NCBI GenBank assembly: GCA_051010015.1
Contig: JBPCVZ010000144.1
Coordinates: 1 to 25,705, forward strand
Origin: CAJQQK01 sp051010015
Lineage (GTDB): Bacteria > Pseudomonadota > Alphaproteobacteria > Rhizobiales > Hyphomicrobiaceae
Direction of reading: 5' to 3'
DNA: 25,705 nucleotides
Each line of letters opens with the position of its first letter. Position 1 is the stretch's first letter. Shown here piece after piece: positions 1 through 7,461 of the stretch. Under the pieces are notes generated by a model, which did not search any database, was not told the origin of the DNA, and was given only the letters and a program-made list of their open reading frames with translations. A program made the translations under genes and the position numbers.

Positions 1-22
1 TGGGATTATTCCGCTGGCCTGT

Positions 23-92
23 TTCACCCTGCGGGTGAACCGCGAAGGGCCTTCAGCCCTTCCCCCATCCCGACCAGGGACGGTGTCCCTGG
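23..92. other. Three tandem perfect stem-loops
   Basis: Three separate perfect hairpins follow each other within 70 bp. The first has 7-bp arms at 23-29 and 33-39 with a 3-nt loop. The second has 7-bp arms at 44-50 and 56-62 with a 5-nt loop. The third has 8-bp arms at 74-81 and 85-92 with a 3-nt loop. They lie downstream of the leftward racemase-family gene that stops at 213. No T-run follows any of them on either strand, so a classical intrinsic terminator is not supported. They could be a 3'-UTR structure, a REP-like cluster or part of a small RNA. The rest of 1-212 shows no convincing gene. Confidence 0.6.
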
Positions 93-212
93 ACCGCGTG
101 CGTCCCAATGCGTGAAGCCGAAGCAGCTGATGGATCGGAACCATCAGTCCACCGAACGCCCTTTGGCACGTGCGCGAGGAAAGCGCCCGCGTCATTGCGG
201 TGAAACCGCCAA

Positions 213-971
213 TCAGCTTCGCCCCTGCAGCAGCCGCCCTGGCCCATCCGTGATCGACCCGAGACCGGCCTTGCGCCGCATGTCCCATGCCAGCGCCGCA
301 TTGCTCGAGATCACGGGTTTGCCAATATCAGCTTCGGCGGCATCGATGATACTGAACGTCTGCAGGTTCGTGCATGACGCGAACACCGCATCGACATCCG
401 CACTGCGCGCCACCTCGCCGATCGCTGCACGAACCGAAGCCGGCGCCAGTCGCGCCACCCGCTCGTCACTCGCCTCTTCGAACGACGCAAACGCCGCGAT
501 CTCGATGCCGGCGTCTTCGAGCAAGGCCTGCATCCGGGCCGACACATCCAGCGAATAGGGTGTCAGTAGACCAAGCCGCCGAACTCCGAGATGGCGACAC
601 GCCGCGATCACTGCCGAAATCGGATTCGTCGTCTCCGCTGCGGGATGCGCCGCCCGGATCATTTCGGAAACCCTGTCCGGTCCAATCACCGTCGATGCCG
701 ACGTACATGCGTAGGCGACAACATCCAGCGGCCGGCTGATCGGCAGCAGGCTCAGCGCGCGTGGCATCTCTTCGGCCATCGCCTGCAACGTCTCCGCCGT
801 CACGTCATCGCTGTTCGGGATGCGGCTGTGATAGAGCGCAACATGGTCCTCCCCGAGCACCGAGCGCAGTTCCGGCTCCAGCGTCTCATCGGTCTGCAAC
901 ACGACGACGCCGAGCGCGGCACGTGGCGCGATACCGTTATCGTAGTCCGCGCTCACAGCTGTCGTTTTCAT
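213..971 (-). CDS. Asp/Glu racemase superfamily protein (maleate isomerase / arylmalonate decarboxylase-like)
   Basis: This 252-residue cytosolic protein has the two-cysteine architecture of the Asp/Glu racemase superfamily. Cys89 lies in an AYACTSAS segment and Cys200 in FASCTNLQTF, and the sequence between them contains the VRRLGLLTPYS segment typical of the maleate isomerase/AMDase branch. In that branch, one or both cysteines catalyse isomerisation, racemisation or decarboxylation of small dicarboxylic acids. The substrate cannot be read from the sequence. The ATG at 971 was chosen over an upstream in-frame start at 1022, because the upstream gene's TGA shares its last base with this ATG (TGATG), which implies translational coupling. 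The family call is firm and the exact reaction is open. Confidence 0.85.
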   Translation of the reverse strand: MKTTAVSADYDNGIAPRAALGVVVLQTDETLEPELRSVLGEDHVALYHSRIPNSDDVTAETLQAMAEEMPRALSLLPISRPLDVVAYACTSASTVIGPDRVSEMIRAAHPAAETTNPISAVIAACRHLGVRRLGLLTPYSLDVSARMQALLEDAGIEIAAFASFEEASDERVARLAPASVRAAIGEVARSADVDAVFASCTNLQTFSIIDAAEADIGKPVISSNAALAWDMRRKAGLGSITDGPGRLLQGRS

Positions 972-1438
972 CACAGCGATCGTCCCAGTTTGCCAACCAG
1001 CGCCACGCCGGTCGTCATCCACATGCCCTTGTAGCTGCCCGCATCGACCTTGCCGAGGTGCCAGCTGTACCCGAACACATCGCCATCACTGCTCGTCACC
1101 TTGATTGCGAAGTGCGCCTTGTCATCGCTCAATGACACTTGCCGCATGCGGTGCGACCGGTGACCGATCAATGCCCGGTACTGCGCACTTTGCAACATCC
1201 GCTTGAACCGCGCCAGGGGCCCTGTCACGACGCGATTGGCGGGGTGCGCAAACGCCCACACCCGCGCCACGCCGCTATCTGTCTCCCGGTCGTTCTCCGC
1301 CTCGCTCAGTGCCTTGAGCTGGATCGAAATGACATCTTCCGGCGTCAGATCGGCGCTCGGCTGCAGGATTGGCGCTTGCGCCGCGACCGGCCCGGACAGC
1401 GCCAGAAATGCAATCAGTAGGACGGCAGTGATACGCAT
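971..1438 (-). CDS. Secreted DUF4864-type protein
   Basis: This 155-residue protein begins with a clear Sec signal peptide: a short basic start, hydrophobic residues about 4-16, and an AQA cleavage site near 19-21. The mature part resembles DUF4864 proteins. It starts with a helix-forming segment (DVISIQLKALSEAEND), then a WAFAHPANR stretch and a YRALIGHRSHRM motif, and ends in beta-strand-like sequence around FGYSWHLGKV and GMWMTTGVAL. This is likely a small NTF2-like periplasmic domain of unknown function. A GGGAG-like site lies just upstream of the ATG. Its stop overlaps the start of the racemase-family gene by one base, so the two are co-translated. A functional link between a periplasmic protein and a cytosolic racemase is not obvious. 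Confidence 0.8.
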   Translation of the reverse strand: MRITAVLLIAFLALSGPVAAQAPILQPSADLTPEDVISIQLKALSEAENDRETDSGVARVWAFAHPANRVVTGPLARFKRMLQSAQYRALIGHRSHRMRQVSLSDDKAHFAIKVTSSDGDVFGYSWHLGKVDAGSYKGMWMTTGVALVGKLGRSL

Positions 1439-1544
1439 GGTCGGCTCCCGTGTAGCTTATGGTAAGTCTACGCACAGCCCGACCCTTGGATCACGCCCGA
1501 CGTGCCCTGTCATCCGCCGACGTCGCCAACTATTCCCCTTGTGG

Positions 1545-1573
1545 TTGACAGCTCTGCGCAACTGACCGATCGT
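1545..1573 (+). promoter_or_regulatory. Candidate sigma-70-type promoter for the amidohydrolase
   Basis: A perfect TTGACA (1545-1550) is followed after 17 nt by GATCGT (1568-1573), a poor -10 match. It lies about 45 nt before the start codon at 1619, in the divergent gap between 1438 and 1619. Only the -35 match is strong. Confidence 0.3.
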
Positions 1574-1618
1574 CCCGGCAAATCAGGCATCCAACGCATC
1601 ACATGAGGAGGACGCGCG

Positions 1619-3370
1619 ATGGCCCCGGAATTTGACCTGGTCGTGCGCGGCGGCACGATCGTCGACGGCACCGGCAACGACAACACGTTCCAGGGCGATA
1701 TCGCCGTCAAGGACGGCCTCATCGCCGCCGTCGGTCAGGTTGACGGTCAGGGTCGCGAAGAAATCGACGCCAGCGGGCGCATCGTCACCCCCGGCTTCGT
1801 CGATATCCACACCCACTACGACGGCCAGGCGATCTGGGACGAGCACCTCGCCCCGTCCGCGTGGCACGGCGTCACCACCGTCGTCATGGGCAACTGCGGC
1901 GTCGGCTTTGCACCGTGCAAGCCGGCCGACCGCATCAAGCTCGTCGAACTCATGGAGGGCGTCGAGGACATTCCCGGCCCGGTGCTGCACGAGGGCCTCG
2001 ACTGGCAATGGGAGAGTTTCCCCGAATATCTCGCCGCTCTCGAGAACCGCAGCCGCGATGTCGACGTTTGCGCGCTGCTGCCGCACGCCGCCATCCGCGT
2101 CTTCGTGATGGGCGAACGCGCCATCCGCCATGAGGCCGCCACCGAAGCCGACATCGCCGAGATGCGCCGCATCACCGCCGAAGCCATGCGCGCCGGTGCG
2201 TTTGGCTTCTCGACCTCGCGCACGATCAGCCACAAGAGCCTCAGCGGCGAGTACACGCCCACCCTCAAGGCCAACGAGGACGAGCTGATCGGCATCGCCC
2301 TTGGCATGCGCGACGCCGGCTCCGGTTTCATCGAGATCGTCTCCGACTGGAATGAGCCAGACGCTGCCAGCGAGTTCGCGATGCTGCGCCGCGTCGTCGA
2401 AATCTCGGGCCGCCCGGCCGTGTTCACCCTCAACCAGCGCCATGAAGCGGCCCGCTCCGAGGTCTGGCGCGAGCTGCTCGGCTACGCCAATGACGCGATC
2501 CGCGACGGTCATTCGATCCGCCCGGTCACCGCGCCGCGCGCCATCGGCCTGCTGCTCGGCCTCGAAGGCTCGCAGAACCCGTTCTCCGGCACCCCGACTT
2601 ACAAGTCGATCGCCGGTCTTCCGCTGGCCGAGCGCGTCAGCGCCATGCGCGATCCCGAAACGCGCAAGAAAATCCTCTCCGAAGACCGCTTCACCGGTTC
2701 GACGTTCCCGCTCATCAAACGCATGATGTGGACGCAGATGTTCCGCTTTGGCGAAACGAACTACTTGCCCCAGCGCGACGATTCGGTCGCCGCCATGGCC
2801 GAGCGCGAGGGCCGTACGCCGGAAGAGGTCGCTTACGACCTGCTGCTCGAGGACGAAGGCCGCGGCTTTATCTATTCGCCACTCGTCAACTACTATAACT
2901 TCGACATGTCGGTCGTCGAGACCATGCTTTCCGAGCGCAACGTCATTATGGGCCTGGGCGACGGCGGCGCCCACGTCGGCTTCATCCTCGACGCCGGCTT
3001 CCCAACCTGGCTGATGACCTACTGGGGCCGCGAGCGCGGCCGCTTCTCGATGCCCGAGATCATCCGCCGCCTGACCTCGGACACCGCCGATGCCGCCGGC
3101 CTGCACGACCGCGGCGTCATCGCCGTTGGCAAGAAGGCCGACCTCAACGTCATTGACTACGACAATGTCAGCTTCGGCAAACCGTACGTCACCTACGACC
3201 TGCCCGCCGGCGGCCGCCGCCTCCTGCAAAAGGCCACCGGCTACGACGCGACGATCGTTTCCGGCGCCGTCACCTACCGTGGCGGCGAGGCGACCGGCCA
3301 GTTGCCCGGCGAACTCGTCCGCGGCCAGCGCACCGCCGACGGTGCCCCGCAGGTCATCGCCGCCGAATAG
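1619..3370 (+). CDS. N-acyl-D-amino-acid deacylase-type amidohydrolase
   Basis: This 583-residue cytosolic metal-dependent amidohydrolase belongs to the D-aminoacylase branch. The N-terminal beta-sandwich begins FDLVVRGGTIVDGTG. The metal motif H64-x-H66 sits in VDIHTHYDGQ. Cys93 in GNCGVGFAPC corresponds to the metal-ligating cysteine of D-aminoacylases, and Asp448 in GLGDGGAHVG is the likely catalytic aspartate. The C-terminus has the usual GKKADLNVID strand that closes the sandwich. It is about 100 residues longer than classical D-aminoacylases (about 480 aa). This matches a longer subgroup annotated only as amidohydrolases, so deacylation of N-acyl-D-amino acids is a family inference. A GAGGAGG site 8-9 nt before ATG 1619 fixes the start. 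It is transcribed alone and divergently from the DUF4864/racemase pair. A racemase-superfamily enzyme beside a D-amino-acid-type hydrolase could reflect linked amino-acid-derivative metabolism. Confidence 0.9.
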   Translation: MAPEFDLVVRGGTIVDGTGNDNTFQGDIAVKDGLIAAVGQVDGQGREEIDASGRIVTPGFVDIHTHYDGQAIWDEHLAPSAWHGVTTVVMGNCGVGFAPCKPADRIKLVELMEGVEDIPGPVLHEGLDWQWESFPEYLAALENRSRDVDVCALLPHAAIRVFVMGERAIRHEAATEADIAEMRRITAEAMRAGAFGFSTSRTISHKSLSGEYTPTLKANEDELIGIALGMRDAGSGFIEIVSDWNEPDAASEFAMLRRVVEISGRPAVFTLNQRHEAARSEVWRELLGYANDAIRDGHSIRPVTAPRAIGLLLGLEGSQNPFSGTPTYKSIAGLPLAERVSAMRDPETRKKILSEDRFTGSTFPLIKRMMWTQMFRFGETNYLPQRDDSVAAMAEREGRTPEEVAYDLLLEDEGRGFIYSPLVNYYNFDMSVVETMLSERNVIMGLGDGGAHVGFILDAGFPTWLMTYWGRERGRFSMPEIIRRLTSDTADAAGLHDRGVIAVGKKADLNVIDYDNVSFGKPYVTYDLPAGGRRLLQKATGYDATIVSGAVTYRGGEATGQLPGELVRGQRTADGAPQVIAAE

Positions 3371-3454
3371 GTGGCGGCGGCATCACGCGCATTCCCGAAC
3401 GGTCGTGCCGCCCGGCGGCGAGCCCGGTTGGAGGCCGTCGCATCGCGTGTACCA

Positions 3455-3781
3455 TCACCGCTTGGCCGCCGCATGCCGCACGGATTTCGGTGCCTCGGGC
3501 CCGGCCTCGAGCCAGTTGCTGCCGGCGGCCACGATACATGTCGTGTTGTTCGGCCGCGTCACCGTAATCGTCCACGTTCCCGAGCGTTTGGCGCGCCACA
3601 CCTCGAACACCGCCTGCGGCCCGGAGAGCCCAATTCCGATGGCGCTTTCGCGATGCTTCTTTTCGAGCGTCCCGACGATGCTCGCGCGGTCCGCACATCT
3701 GAGGTGGGTTTGCGCTGCAGCCGGCGGCGGCGTCGCTGCCATCCCGAACACCAGTGCCGCCCCGATCAATCGCTTATACAT
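3455..3781 (-). CDS. Small secreted protein, unknown function
   Basis: The 108-residue product has a Sec signal peptide: MYKR, a hydrophobic core of about residues 5-18, and cleavage after AAAQ or close by. The mature part has two cysteines, one in LRCADR and one in NTTCIVAAG, that could form a disulfide. It also has a SGTWTITVTRPNNTTC beta segment followed by AAGSNWLE. The pattern recalls a family of small alphaproteobacterial periplasmic proteins of unknown function. The second ATG (3781) is preferred, because AGGA sits 6 nt upstream of it but directly abuts the ATG at 3787. It converges on the amidohydrolase gene with an 84-bp gap. Confidence 0.75.
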   Translation of the reverse strand: MYKRLIGAALVFGMAATPPPAAAQTHLRCADRASIVGTLEKKHRESAIGIGLSGPQAVFEVWRAKRSGTWTITVTRPNNTTCIVAAGSNWLEAGPEAPKSVRHAAAKR

Positions 3782-4009
3782 GATCATTCCTTTCGCTGTT
3801 GCCTTGCGGTCGGCACCACGCCGTCCTGGCAACTGCCGGACTGGCGAGACGCGACCCGTCAATGTTTACGTGGGGAGGGCAAAAAGCCGGCGCAAAGCAC
3901 GCGCGGACACATTGCGGTGTTCGGGATGTGAGGCAACGCGGGGTGACTGCTAAAGCGCGTCAGCCTTTTATGGAACCATTTTGCCGAGGCGGATTTGGTT
4001 GGAGGAAAA
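3782..4009. other. Intergenic stretch without a clear gene
   Basis: The 358 bp between the secreted-protein gene and the GGDEF-EAL gene (3782-4139) hold no convincing conserved gene. The left part presumably contains the promoter of the leftward gene starting at 3781. The only coding candidate is the weak small reading frame at 4010-4189. Confidence 0.5.
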
Positions 4010-4189
4010 ATGGATCGGCGACAAGCCTGGTGTCGCGACCCACAAGGTGGGACGCGCCGATGCGATGTCTGTAGCTATTTCGCGACAACGAGAAATATGG
4101 CACGAACGATCCCCTCGGACATCCCCGCATATCGCGAACTCAGGCTGCCGCATCCGGCATTGCGAACTTCCGCGATATCTCCTGAATGA
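4010..4189 (+). CDS. Possible small ORF with strong Shine-Dalgarno (doubtful)
   Basis: A GGAGG at 4001-4005 sits 4 nt before an ATG that opens a 59-codon frame with an RRCDVCSYF (CxxC) segment. It is short and arginine-rich, resembles no family I know, and its last 50 bp overlap the 3' end of the leftward GGDEF-EAL gene. It is listed because the ribosome-binding site is unusually good. Chance is a real possibility. Confidence 0.2.
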   Translation: MDRRQAWCRDPQGGTRRCDVCSYFATTRNMARTIPSDIPAYRELRLPHPALRTSAISPE

Positions 4190-6179
4190 GCTTGGGCACG
4201 TCGCTTGCCGGTCGTGCCGCGCTGTAGAGATAGCCTTGAACCTCGCAGACGCCCTCGTTTTGCAGAATCTCGAGTTGATCCTCCTGCTCCACACCTTCTG
4301 CAGTCGTCTTCAACCCGAGATCGTTACTGAGCTTGAGCACGGCGCGAACGATAGAGCGTGCGTCATCTTCATCCGCGATCCTGTCCACGAATGACCGATC
4401 GACCTTAACCTTGTCGAACGGGAAATTCTGCAAGTGGCTAAGCGACGAGTAGCCAGTGCCGAAGTCATCGAGTGAAATCTTGATGCCGATGGCCCGCAGC
4501 TGAGCCAGCGTTTCCGCCACTTTGCCTGAATCCTGAATCAGGCTCGTCTCGGTAATCTCGAGTTCGAGGCGACTTGGCGGCAGCCCGGTTTCGCACAGCA
4601 CGTTTCGCACTGTTCGGCACAGATTGACGTCCATGATTTGCTTTGGAGAAAGGTTTACCGCAATGCTGATCGATTGCGGCCAGTCCATCGCATCACGACA
4701 CGCTTTACGCAGCACCGTTTCACCGATTTCTCCGATGAAGCCGACTTCTTCGGCAAGCGGTATGAAGTCTGCTGGCGATACGAAACCCTTCGTTGGATGG
4801 GACCAGCGGATAAGCGCCTCGAACCCAGTCACCTCGCCAAGCTTTGGATCGACCAAGGGTTGATAGTGGACTGCCAACTGGTCCAATGCGAGCGCGGCGC
4901 GCAGGTCCAGCTCCATCTCGCGGCGCGCCTGCATCTCCTCGTCCATTGCCGCCTCGAAGAACCGGTAAGTCGCCCGGCCATCTAGTTTGGCGCGATAGAG
5001 TGCCAGGTCCGCATTTTTGACGAGTTGGTCGGATTTCTCTCCATCTAGTGGGGCAATTGCGATCCCCACGCTTGTATTGGTCACAACGACATGTCCGTCG
5101 ATCTCGAAAGGTTGCTTAAGCAGCTCGATGATTCGTCCAGCCAATCGTGCAGGTGCGTTGGGGTCGTCCAAGCTGGATTGGATAATGGCGAATTCGTCCC
5201 CACCCAATCTTGCGAGCGTGTCAATCTCTCTGATTTGTGACTGGATGCGCTGGGCGACGCCCTGCAAAAGTTTGTCGCCGACGGGATGTCCCAGTGTGTC
5301 GTTGACGGATTTGAAGCGATCCAGATCCAGGCACAGAACCGCACTGGGTTCACCGCGCCGTGTCCGCGCCATTGCCCGGTCAAGCCGCAGGTTGAAAAGA
5401 GTCCTGTTTGGCAGGCCGGTCAGGGAGTCGTGGTGGGCCATATGCTGCATGTCAGCTTGCGAGCGGACAATATCTTCAACCATGCCGCGACCACGCCGCG
5501 CGCCAATGGCAACACAGATCGCCAAGGCAAGGATCGCCACGACTTTTTCAACTTCAGCTCCGACAAGGAGGACGTTGTTGATCAAGTACTGCTCGTACTG
5601 CGTCACAACCGCCAAACCTGATGAGAGCAGATGAGCAAGACCGATCGCTCCGACCCATGCAGCAATGACGACGACGCCTGACAAAATGACGGCTTTGCCG
5701 CTGAAACGCAGTGCCCGCATTGCAACGAATGTGAACAAGAACGCGATGGTCGGAGACTTGAAACTGGCTTCGGGCGGGAGATTGTAGGCCACGCCAAACG
5801 CCCAAATGACGGCCACAAGAACGCAGCCATCCACAACAGTCAGAGCGGAAAACGCCTTGTCATCAAATTCTGGTTTTTGTGCCAGCCTGATGCGTGCAAT
5901 CGAGGAAACGGTCAAAAGGCAGAGCAACGTAACGACGAGAAAACTGAGCGACTCGAAGTTGTGGCGAACCGCAGAAATCAAATGAAGCGACAGTATGAAT
6001 GCAGCGACTGAGGCTTGGGCGATGCCAATCGACACTTCGCCGACTCGATCATGGCGCTGGATTGCAACATCAACAACCTCGGTTAAGCCAGACACTTCGG
6101 CGCGGTCGTCGCGCGCATTGCCGCTGCTCAAGAGTTTGTCGGTGAGACGAACGACTCGGGACAGGATTGGAGAAAGCAT
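4140..6179 (-). CDS. Membrane GGDEF-EAL cyclic-di-GMP protein
   Basis: This 679-residue inner-membrane protein both makes and degrades c-di-GMP, judged from its domains. Residues about 35-235 hold roughly six hydrophobic segments with no recognised sensor family. A GGDEF domain follows (GGDEF at 326-330), with an inhibitory-site RxxD (Arg317-Asp320) exactly five residues upstream. The EAL domain starts at Glu454 (FEALIRW). It keeps NLSPKQ, the ELEITET glutamate, DDFGTGYSS, the KVDRSF lysine and the TTAEGVE glutamate, so phosphodiesterase residues look complete. The ATG at 6179 is chosen because AAGGGA lies 6 nt upstream; two earlier in-frame starts (6257 and 6197) lack this. It is monocistronic. 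Both domains look catalytically competent, so net activity cannot be predicted. No linked effector gene was seen. Confidence 0.95.
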   Translation of the reverse strand: MLSPILSRVVRLTDKLLSSGNARDDRAEVSGLTEVVDVAIQRHDRVGEVSIGIAQASVAAFILSLHLISAVRHNFESLSFLVVTLLCLLTVSSIARIRLAQKPEFDDKAFSALTVVDGCVLVAVIWAFGVAYNLPPEASFKSPTIAFLFTFVAMRALRFSGKAVILSGVVVIAAWVGAIGLAHLLSSGLAVVTQYEQYLINNVLLVGAEVEKVVAILALAICVAIGARRGRGMVEDIVRSQADMQHMAHHDSLTGLPNRTLFNLRLDRAMARTRRGEPSAVLCLDLDRFKSVNDTLGHPVGDKLLQGVAQRIQSQIREIDTLARLGGDEFAIIQSSLDDPNAPARLAGRIIELLKQPFEIDGHVVVTNTSVGIAIAPLDGEKSDQLVKNADLALYRAKLDGRATYRFFEAAMDEEMQARREMELDLRAALALDQLAVHYQPLVDPKLGEVTGFEALIRWSHPTKGFVSPADFIPLAEEVGFIGEIGETVLRKACRDAMDWPQSISIAVNLSPKQIMDVNLCRTVRNVLCETGLPPSRLELEITETSLIQDSGKVAETLAQLRAIGIKISLDDFGTGYSSLSHLQNFPFDKVKVDRSFVDRIADEDDARSIVRAVLKLSNDLGLKTTAEGVEQEDQLEILQNEGVCEVQGYLYSAARPASDVPKLIQEISRKFAMPDAAA

Positions 6180-6856
6180 ACGGCGTCCCTTGCGCATTTT
6201 GCTGTCGAAGCGCCGTATCGCATGATCGCTGAGGAAGTAAACGAAACGCACATGCACGTTGATGCGCTGGACAGTTGTTCGGAGTGAAGCAGGCCGTTGA
6301 TCGGCAGCAGGTGCGCGAATTCATTTCGCTGCAGCAAAAGCGTCAATCGATCACAAGCAGAGCCTGGATCGACGAATATCTGCCGTCAGATGTTTTACAT
6401 GGCAGGCGATAAAGAATGACTTACATGCTGGGTGAGACTTGTTTCTTATTGAAGGCTTGATGAAGCGATGTTCCAATTTGGTCGAGCTGCGCCAAGCAGT
6501 GCGAACCCGTTGCCTCCAATTTCCTGGGCAACCTACGAGTTGTGCGCCGGCCCGCCATCGTGTAGTCGGGCTCCGACGGACGTTCTGTCGGTCACTTCGA
6601 GCACTTTGCGCTCTACAAGTCAGAACAGGCCGGCAATAGATGACAGCCTCGGCGACGAAGCGAATTCCAAGATTGGCCCGCTGCGACGTGCGGATGTTGC
6701 GACCCCAAACAGACTTTTTGGCATCCGCCACCGGTGTCGCCTTGCCGTCGTCAAAACTTTAAGGTTTCAACCGCCAAACGGCGTTGGCGAGACAGCCCGC
6801 TGTGATCCATCACGCAACCGTGGGCGTTGTTGATCGGATACCGCCACTCCCATTGG
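6180..6856. other. Long gene-poor intergenic region
   Basis: Between the GGDEF-EAL gene and the gene at 6968 there are nearly 790 bp without a convincing coding sequence. Frames in it are short, rich in Arg/Ser/Cys and without good ribosome-binding sites. It must contain the leftward promoter for 6179. It may also hold decayed sequence, but I recognise no family remnant. Confidence 0.5.
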
Positions 6857-6885
6857 TTGGGAATCGGTTGCAAACACGCTAGAAT
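6857..6885 (+). promoter_or_regulatory. Candidate sigma-70-type promoter of the Tat protein / haem protein operon
   Basis: TTGGGA (6857-6862) and TAGAAT (6880-6885) are separated by exactly 17 nt. The -10 matches consensus at 5 of 6 positions and the -35 at 4 of 6. The site lies 83 nt upstream of the ATG at 6968, in the right orientation. Confidence 0.4.
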
Positions 6886-6967
6886 TCCGCACCGGTACAG
6901 TGTGATGCCTTTGCAGCGGCCCCTTCCATTGGCCAAGCGACTGCACACTCGTTAGGAGGATTTCCTC

Positions 6968-7456
6968 ATGACTACTGAACTGTTCAATCGCCGGCATCTC
7001 CTCGCAGCAGGCGGCTCAGTCGCTGCAACGGCAGTTGCCGGCCTCCTCCTGCCCGCCCAGGCGGGAGGACTCGCGCCCACCCACCCGATGCGCGGGGGCT
7101 CAAACAATTACCGCCGCGGCGCGCCGATCGTGGAACGGATCGGCGGTGGCGGCTTCTGGATGTCAGGTACCGTGCGCCGCGCAGGCGACGGGGCCCCGCT
7201 TGCGGGGCAGCGCATTCAGATCTGGGCGCACACGACCGAAGGTCACGAACGCGACCCGCACAGTCACGGCGCCACACTGACGGATGCGAACGGGAACTTC
7301 CGGCTTGAGATGCCGCAGATCGTGCCCGCCTTTGGCCAACCACACGGCCATCTGGCCTATGACAGTGGTGACTTCAAGACCGTCTTCCTGCGGCCGGTGA
7401 TGCCGAGCGCAAAAGACACCAGCCTTGAGGCGCACTTCGTGCTGCAGCCGGTCTGA
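6968..7456 (+). CDS. Tat-exported intradiol-dioxygenase-like protein
   Basis: This 162-residue protein has a twin-arginine signal (NRRHLLAAGG, Arg8-Arg9, hydrophobic core about 17-28, AQA cleavage at 30-32), so it is exported folded, probably with a cofactor. The mature part resembles the core sandwich of intradiol ring-cleavage dioxygenases: a GTVRRAGDGAPLAGQRIQIW strand pair (67-86), TDANGNFR (105-112), then a PHGH motif (His126, His128) where the family has its HxH iron ligands. The two tyrosine ligands of true intradiol enzymes are not evident. The GRY position reads GHE (92-94), and the region is instead rich in histidine (His88, 93, 98, 100). Catechol cleavage is therefore doubtful. TAGGAGGA lies 7 nt before the ATG. 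It is followed 5 nt later by the haem membrane protein, so the two form an operon. Confidence 0.75.
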   Translation: MTTELFNRRHLLAAGGSVAATAVAGLLLPAQAGGLAPTHPMRGGSNNYRRGAPIVERIGGGGFWMSGTVRRAGDGAPLAGQRIQIWAHTTEGHERDPHSHGATLTDANGNFRLEMPQIVPAFGQPHGHLAYDSGDFKTVFLRPVMPSAKDTSLEAHFVLQPV

Positions 7457-7461
7457 CCGAG

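Noticed and set aside
1583..3229. A 548-codon open frame antisense to the amidohydrolase gene
   Set aside because: It is the mirror of a GC-rich gene; its sequence is low-complexity (A, D, G, V, R) and has no family motifs, whereas the plus-strand frame has a full active site and ribosome-binding site.
6351..6731. A 126-codon minus-strand frame in the long intergenic region
   Set aside because: It is rich in Arg, Ser and Cys, with no motif, no convincing Shine-Dalgarno and no operon context. It may be decayed or repeat-derived DNA but is not supported as a gene.
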